Shown piece by piece: positions 60,104 to 64,000 of a stretch of 64,000 nucleotides of DNA. Source of the DNA: Algisphaera sp039180025 (lineage in GTDB: Bacteria > Planctomycetota > Phycisphaerae > Phycisphaerales > Phycisphaeraceae); contig JBCDDZ010000004.1 in assembly GCA_039180025.1 (NCBI GenBank), positions 1 to 64,000 of the forward strand, given 5' to 3'. Position 1 is the first letter of the stretch, and each line of letters begins with the position of its first letter. The position numbers and the translations under genes were made by a program. Below the pieces are notes generated by a model. The model ran no database searches. It saw only the letters and a list, made by a program, of their open reading frames with translations, and was not told the DNA's origin.

Positions 60104-62707
60104 ATGCCTTACCGTCATATCACATTAAAAATTACTGTTTTCTTCCTTGTGGTGGTATCGATGCCATCGGAATCTTTGGCGGCTGAGCTACCGGCGGTTC
60201 GCATCGTGATGGACGAGCCGTTGAACTTCGTGAGCCCGGACGAGCTCGGCGGGGTTCGGCTCGAGGTCGTATCGAGTAGTGATGACGGGCGGATACGTCT
60301 GGAAGCAGGATTATCCGATGGCTACGCCGAGGAGCCAGCCAGTTTCTCGATCCGGCGGGCGATACAACTGCGTGCGGGTCGTCCGATCGAAGTGCCGATT
60401 CCTGAACGCTTGATTGGCGACCGCCTGGGCGTTCGTTACGTTCACTACCGGCTTTACGGAGGCGATTCGAATACACCGCTCGTGCGGGGGGTGACGCAGT
60501 TCGCGGTGTTCGAGCCGGTCGGGGCGACGCCCGGCGTGAACCCCGGTGAGTTCATCATCGCCAACCACGGCCCCAGCGGTCGACCCAATGCAGACCCGGC
60601 GTTGCAGGCCAAGTTGATGCGAGCCGCCGCGATCACCGGTGCGGAAACTCTTCGATTCAGCACCCCTTGGCGAGATATTGAACGCGTCCAAGGCCAACCC
60701 GATTGGCAAGGCGTCGATCGCGTGTACGACCTCGCGGATCGGTACGGCATGGAGCTGCAGTTGCTCATCGCTTACGGCGGAGCCAGGTGGACGAAGAGCG
60801 AAGAAACGCTCCAGCGGATCAATGAGGCGGGCATCGTGGGTAATCAATGGCCCGCTCCGACGTACCCGCCCCGCGCCGATCTTTGGGAGAAATGGACCCG
60901 GGATATCGTGGAGCGTTATGGCGACCGGACGCGGCTGTACGAGATCTGGAACGAGCCGGACCTGCCATTTTTCAAAGGCACCGCCGATGAATATGTCGAA
61001 TTGCTGAGAGCTTCGAGCCGGGCGATCCGCTCCGGCGATCCGGACGGGATCGTACTCACCGGGGGGTTTGCGGATCTCGAGCACCCCAAAGTCAACCTGG
61101 AAGTGATTCGTAAAACGCTGACGGACGGTTACGACGACTTTGATTGGTTCAATTATCACCGCCACCAGACCGCTGAGGGCCTCCGCACCGGGGTCGAAAA
61201 CAAGCTTTTGCCGCTGATGCGGGAGCTCGATGCGGACGACAAGCCGCTCTATTTTTCGGAAACCTCGATGGGCCGTCCGGACGACCGCGAATTCGAGATG
61301 GCGGTCGAATATCCGAAACGTGTCGCGTATCTGTGGTCGATCGGCGCGAAAGCGTGGACGGCCTTTACGCTCTGGCAACCCAGCGTGGTCAGAGGTCACC
61401 AGATGCTCAACCCCGATTTCACGCCCCGGCCAGCGTACGTAGGCTTCAACGAAGTCGTGCGTCAGTTGCGCGGTCGGCGGTATGTCCAGGAGCTGGATTT
61501 GGGCGAAGGGCGGTACGGCTATGCCTTCCGCGGCAAGGGCCACTTCAGTGGGGTCGGTGACAATAGCTGGGTTTTCGTCGCATGGACAGAGGATTCGACC
61601 CTCAGTGAGAGTGCCGTCCCGATCCGGCTCGGACCCGACGCGACCGCGGCCCGGATCGATCTCATGGGTAACCGTCAAGAGGTGCCGCTCAGCGACGGCG
61701 TCGCGTCGATGAAGATCGGATACCACCCGACGTATTTCGTCGCCGAGAGCGTGACGAGCGAACCCGGACTGCTTCCCCCCCTGCTCGAGTACGTCGGCAC
61801 GCCGCTGATGCTGCTGCCGGGGCGGGACCTGGCTTTATCGCTGAAGGTCCGGAACCCTTTCGGGGAACGTGTCGCGGTCGAACTCACGCCGGTGGACCAA
61901 GCGGGTTTGACGGGGAGCCTGGACAGGCCTTCGCTCCGTTTGCCCGTGGGCGGCGAGGAGGACGTCACGCTGAATGCACAACTCGCGGAAGGCAGCGAAG
62001 TGCCGAAGTACATTTCGGTGCAGGCGGACACGGAGCTCATGTCGAGCCGTGTGGATGTCCCGCTGGTTTTGCCTACGCCGAGCCCCGGCGGGTCGTTCGA
62101 TTCGATGGCGTACCGAGTGGCCGAGTTTTCGCTGGATCGCAGCGAGCAGGTGGTCAACAACAACGACATCTTTCCCGGCACCCAGCACCTGACCTGGGAG
62201 GGACCCACGGACCTCAGCTCCGCCGCCTGGGTCGGTGAGGAGGACAGTTCGTTGCTGCTGCGTTTCGATGTGAGCGACGACGTGCATCGTCAGCCGTTCA
62301 GCGGAGGACAGATCTGGCAAGGCGATGCCGTTCAAGCGGCCGTGGCGGTGCCCGGGGTTTCGGAGTACCTGGAGTTCGGGGTCGCGCGGCGCGACGACGG
62401 CACGCCGGTGGCTCACGTTTGGCAGTCGCCCGCGGGTGTCGGGGCCGAGCAGGCGAGAGACATGATCCAGGTCGAAACCGAAGACATCTTTGGTGGCGTC
62501 CGGTACCTCGTGCGGGTTCCGTTCGAGGCGGCTGGGCTGACGGGCGAGGACCTGATACGCGGCTTGCGTTTCACCTACCTCGTGCAGGACCTCGACGACC
62601 CCGCGGACGACGCGGTCCGCGAGGGCTGGATTGAACTGACCCCCGGCATCGCCCAAGGCAAGGACGTCAGCACGTTCGCCTGGCTTGTCGTCCGCTCGGA
62701 GGACTAA
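60104..62707 (+). CDS. Secreted clan GH-A glycoside hydrolase with C-terminal CBM9-like domain (paralogue 2)
   Basis: An 867-residue paralogue of the enzyme at 47348 with the same domain order: signal peptide (ITVFFLVVVSMPSESLAA), N-terminal beta domain, TIM barrel with acid/base Glu284 in EIWNEPDLP and nucleophile Glu386 in LYFSETSMGRP, beta-sandwich, and CBM9-like domain (VVNNNDIFPGTQHLTWEG; LLRFDVSDDVHRQPF; IWQGDAVQAAV). Active-site surroundings differ, for example WTAFTLWQPSV here against WTGFTTHQKYSST in copy 1, so the two may act on different linkages. ATG 60104 is chosen over TTG 60098. The family within clan GH-A is uncertain. Confidence 0.85.
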   Translation: MPYRHITLKITVFFLVVVSMPSESLAAELPAVRIVMDEPLNFVSPDELGGVRLEVVSSSDDGRIRLEAGLSDGYAEEPASFSIRRAIQLRAGRPIEVPIPERLIGDRLGVRYVHYRLYGGDSNTPLVRGVTQFAVFEPVGATPGVNPGEFIIANHGPSGRPNADPALQAKLMRAAAITGAETLRFSTPWRDIERVQGQPDWQGVDRVYDLADRYGMELQLLIAYGGARWTKSEETLQRINEAGIVGNQWPAPTYPPRADLWEKWTRDIVERYGDRTRLYEIWNEPDLPFFKGTADEYVELLRASSRAIRSGDPDGIVLTGGFADLEHPKVNLEVIRKTLTDGYDDFDWFNYHRHQTAEGLRTGVENKLLPLMRELDADDKPLYFSETSMGRPDDREFEMAVEYPKRVAYLWSIGAKAWTAFTLWQPSVVRGHQMLNPDFTPRPAYVGFNEVVRQLRGRRYVQELDLGEGRYGYAFRGKGHFSGVGDNSWVFVAWTEDSTLSESAVPIRLGPDATAARIDLMGNRQEVPLSDGVASMKIGYHPTYFVAESVTSEPGLLPPLLEYVGTPLMLLPGRDLALSLKVRNPFGERVAVELTPVDQAGLTGSLDRPSLRLPVGGEEDVTLNAQLAEGSEVPKYISVQADTELMSSRVDVPLVLPTPSPGGSFDSMAYRVAEFSLDRSEQVVNNNDIFPGTQHLTWEGPTDLSSAAWVGEEDSSLLLRFDVSDDVHRQPFSGGQIWQGDAVQAAVAVPGVSEYLEFGVARRDDGTPVAHVWQSPAGVGAEQARDMIQVETEDIFGGVRYLVRVPFEAAGLTGEDLIRGLRFTYLVQDLDDPADDAVREGWIELTPGIAQGKDVSTFAWLVVRSED

Positions 62708-62971
62708 CGAAGTGTCATCTGCCCCCGCGCAAACAACAACCTGTCGGGGAGCACGCCGGAGCGTGTCGCACCGAATGATCGGGCCGGCCCAACGCGGGCC
62801 TGATCACCGTCCCGGCATGCAGCGCGAGCGGTTACAAACCTCGCACAAGCTTTCCGCGTCGATTCACTTTTTCGCATCGACGATCATCCCGCCACCGACT
62901 CGTTCGCCGTAGTCCCTCCTCCATCCGCTTCCTTCAAGTATTTCACAACCGATCCCAAAGCAGCCCTCCCG

Positions 62972-64000
62972 ATGCCCACCAGTACGCCCAAGCTCGATCG
63001 CCAAGCCCTCCGCACGAACGACGACCGCTTCTCGCTGGAAATCAACGAACACGGCCGTTTCACGCTGACCTGGGAAGGCTTTGCGGTTTTGCGTGACGCG
63101 GAGATTCTCACGTTGGTCCTCGACGGACGGGAGCTGGCCGTCGCTTACGACGCCGCTGAGCACGATGGGCACACGCTCCGCGTCACGGGTCGGTGCGGAG
63201 ACCTGCGGGTTGAGCATGTCTGGGCGGTCGATCATCGGTCGGGTCAGGTCTGTCTGCAGCAGGACGTGTCGCTGACCAATACCGGTGCAGCGGAATGCCT
63301 CGTAACGGAGGTGGTGTACACCCTGCCGGCCCTGATGGCGGAGGGGAGCGGCCCCGACCAGCGGCTCCAGATACCGGGCCAGATCACCCCGCCGGATTGG
63401 CCGTACGCGGAAGCCGCGAAGCACGCGCTCGACCGCTCGGCCGACCAACCGCTGCCGAGCTTTCCGCGGGGTTGGCTCGACCACTGCCCCGACCAAGGCG
63501 TGGGGTTGGTGACCATCGAAAATCCGCGGGGGTGTGTCGGGGCGTGGCTCTGGGACGAGTTGCGGGCGCCGGCGTTTCCGACGCTCGACGGCCACGACGG
63601 CGGGGTGGACGTCGCGCATCGCCACCAAGTGACGGATCGGATCGCACCGGGCCAGACGCTTAAGAGCAGCGGCCACGCCTTGCTGATGACCACAGGCGAT
63701 CTGGACGAGCACCTCGCTGCGTTCCGCGGTCGGGCCTACGCCGACTGGGAGCCCGCGACGCGTGCGCCGTGGTCCGAAGACCTCCGGGTATTGCAGATTA
63801 GCGCACGACCGATCCGGAGTTGGACGCAGCGTCTGGACACGATCGCGGCCATGGGTTTCAACGCTGTGTACTGCGTGCCGGTCTGGGAGAACCACGACGA
63901 CCACTGGTACGCGATCGCGGATCAGTACAAGATCGACCCGAAAGTTGGCAGCGAAGAGGAACTCAAGGCGTTCGTGAACGAAGCACACGAGCGTGGCCTC
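62972..64000 (+). CDS. Alpha-amylase-like (GH13-type) glycoside hydrolase, 3'-truncated by window edge
   Basis: The frame from ATG 62972 is open to the last base of the window (343 codons). Residues of about 15-260 look like a beta-sandwich domain (FTLTWEGFAVLRDAEILTLVL; RVEHVWAVDH). Near residue 290 a barrel begins with the GH13-type start LDTIAAMGFNAVYCVPVWEN, then AIADQYKIDPKVGSEEELKAFVNEAHERGL. The catalytic residues lie beyond the window, so the activity is not confirmed. No signal peptide is visible. It follows hydrolase 2 by 264 bases and continues the carbohydrate island. Confidence 0.75.
   Translation, partial: MPTSTPKLDRQALRTNDDRFSLEINEHGRFTLTWEGFAVLRDAEILTLVLDGRELAVAYDAAEHDGHTLRVTGRCGDLRVEHVWAVDHRSGQVCLQQDVSLTNTGAAECLVTEVVYTLPALMAEGSGPDQRLQIPGQITPPDWPYAEAAKHALDRSADQPLPSFPRGWLDHCPDQGVGLVTIENPRGCVGAWLWDELRAPAFPTLDGHDGGVDVAHRHQVTDRIAPGQTLKSSGHALLMTTGDLDEHLAAFRGRAYADWEPATRAPWSEDLRVLQISARPIRSWTQRLDTIAAMGFNAVYCVPVWENHDDHWYAIADQYKIDPKVGSEEELKAFVNEAHERGL

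Noticed and set aside
60311..61726. 471-codon open frame opposite GH-A paralogue 2
   Set aside because: Antisense shadow; the + strand has catalytic motifs shared with paralogue 1.
62864..63988. 374-codon open frame on the minus strand at the window end
   Set aside because: The + strand frame is open to the edge and encodes a GH13-type barrel start; the minus frame has no motif.

Overview
The window is high-GC bacterial chromosome, most likely from a planctomycete of the class Phycisphaerae (inference). The grounds are an exosortase/PEP-CTERM system, planctomycete-style prepilin-type (GFTLxELLVVI) proteins, frequent TTG/GTG starts preceded by GGAG, and sulfatase and glycoside hydrolase genes typical of aquatic polysaccharide degraders. 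It contains about 50 protein genes, two tRNA genes, several broken genes, one MITE-like element and several hairpin or repeat signals.

Layout. Positions 1-2060 hold the end of queA and a convergent gpsA. Positions 2338-16100 form an exopolysaccharide/exosortase block: an outer-membrane export lipoprotein, an exosortase fused to an EpsI domain, a 1557-residue TPR protein, a Wzz/tyrosine-autokinase-like protein with an altered P-loop, a sugar-nucleotide epimerase and a WecA-type initiating transferase. Positions 16116-18413 are rpsB-tsf, with a visible promoter, a long structured 5' leader and a terminator. Positions 18440-33049 are mixed housekeeping and accessory genes: a broken prepilin-like gene, tRNA-Leu(UAA) with an unusually short variable region, tRNA-Ala(GGC), a fructosamine-kinase-like gene, RNase HI, a flippase-like protein, a cupin, hydrolases, a dehydrogenase, an orphan DNA methyltransferase, YlqF, an AhpD-like protein, a short RecQ and a YHS protein.

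Positions 33512-46271 carry dnaE, then a small accessory patch (hairpin repeat, XRE regulator with two stem-loop/operator-like sites, CDGSH protein, repeated motifs), a dicarboxylate symporter, and a + strand run hemC, tpiA, secG, yicC, a kinase-like gene and a PDZ protein. Positions 46290-47098 are decayed, fused insertion-sequence remnants.

Positions 47259 to the window end look like a carbohydrate-degradation island. It has two paralogous secreted clan GH-A hydrolases with CBM9-like C-termini, two AraC-type regulators, a phytanoyl-CoA-dioxygenase-like enzyme, a beta-propeller protein, a sulfatase, two tandem PEP-CTERM paralogues (the second has lost its sorting tail), a prepilin-like protein, a 130-bp MITE and the start of an alpha-amylase-like gene that runs off the window. 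A plausible reading is uptake and degradation of a sulfated polysaccharide, with surface proteins processed by the exosortase encoded about 50 kb away. The substrate cannot be read from the sequence.
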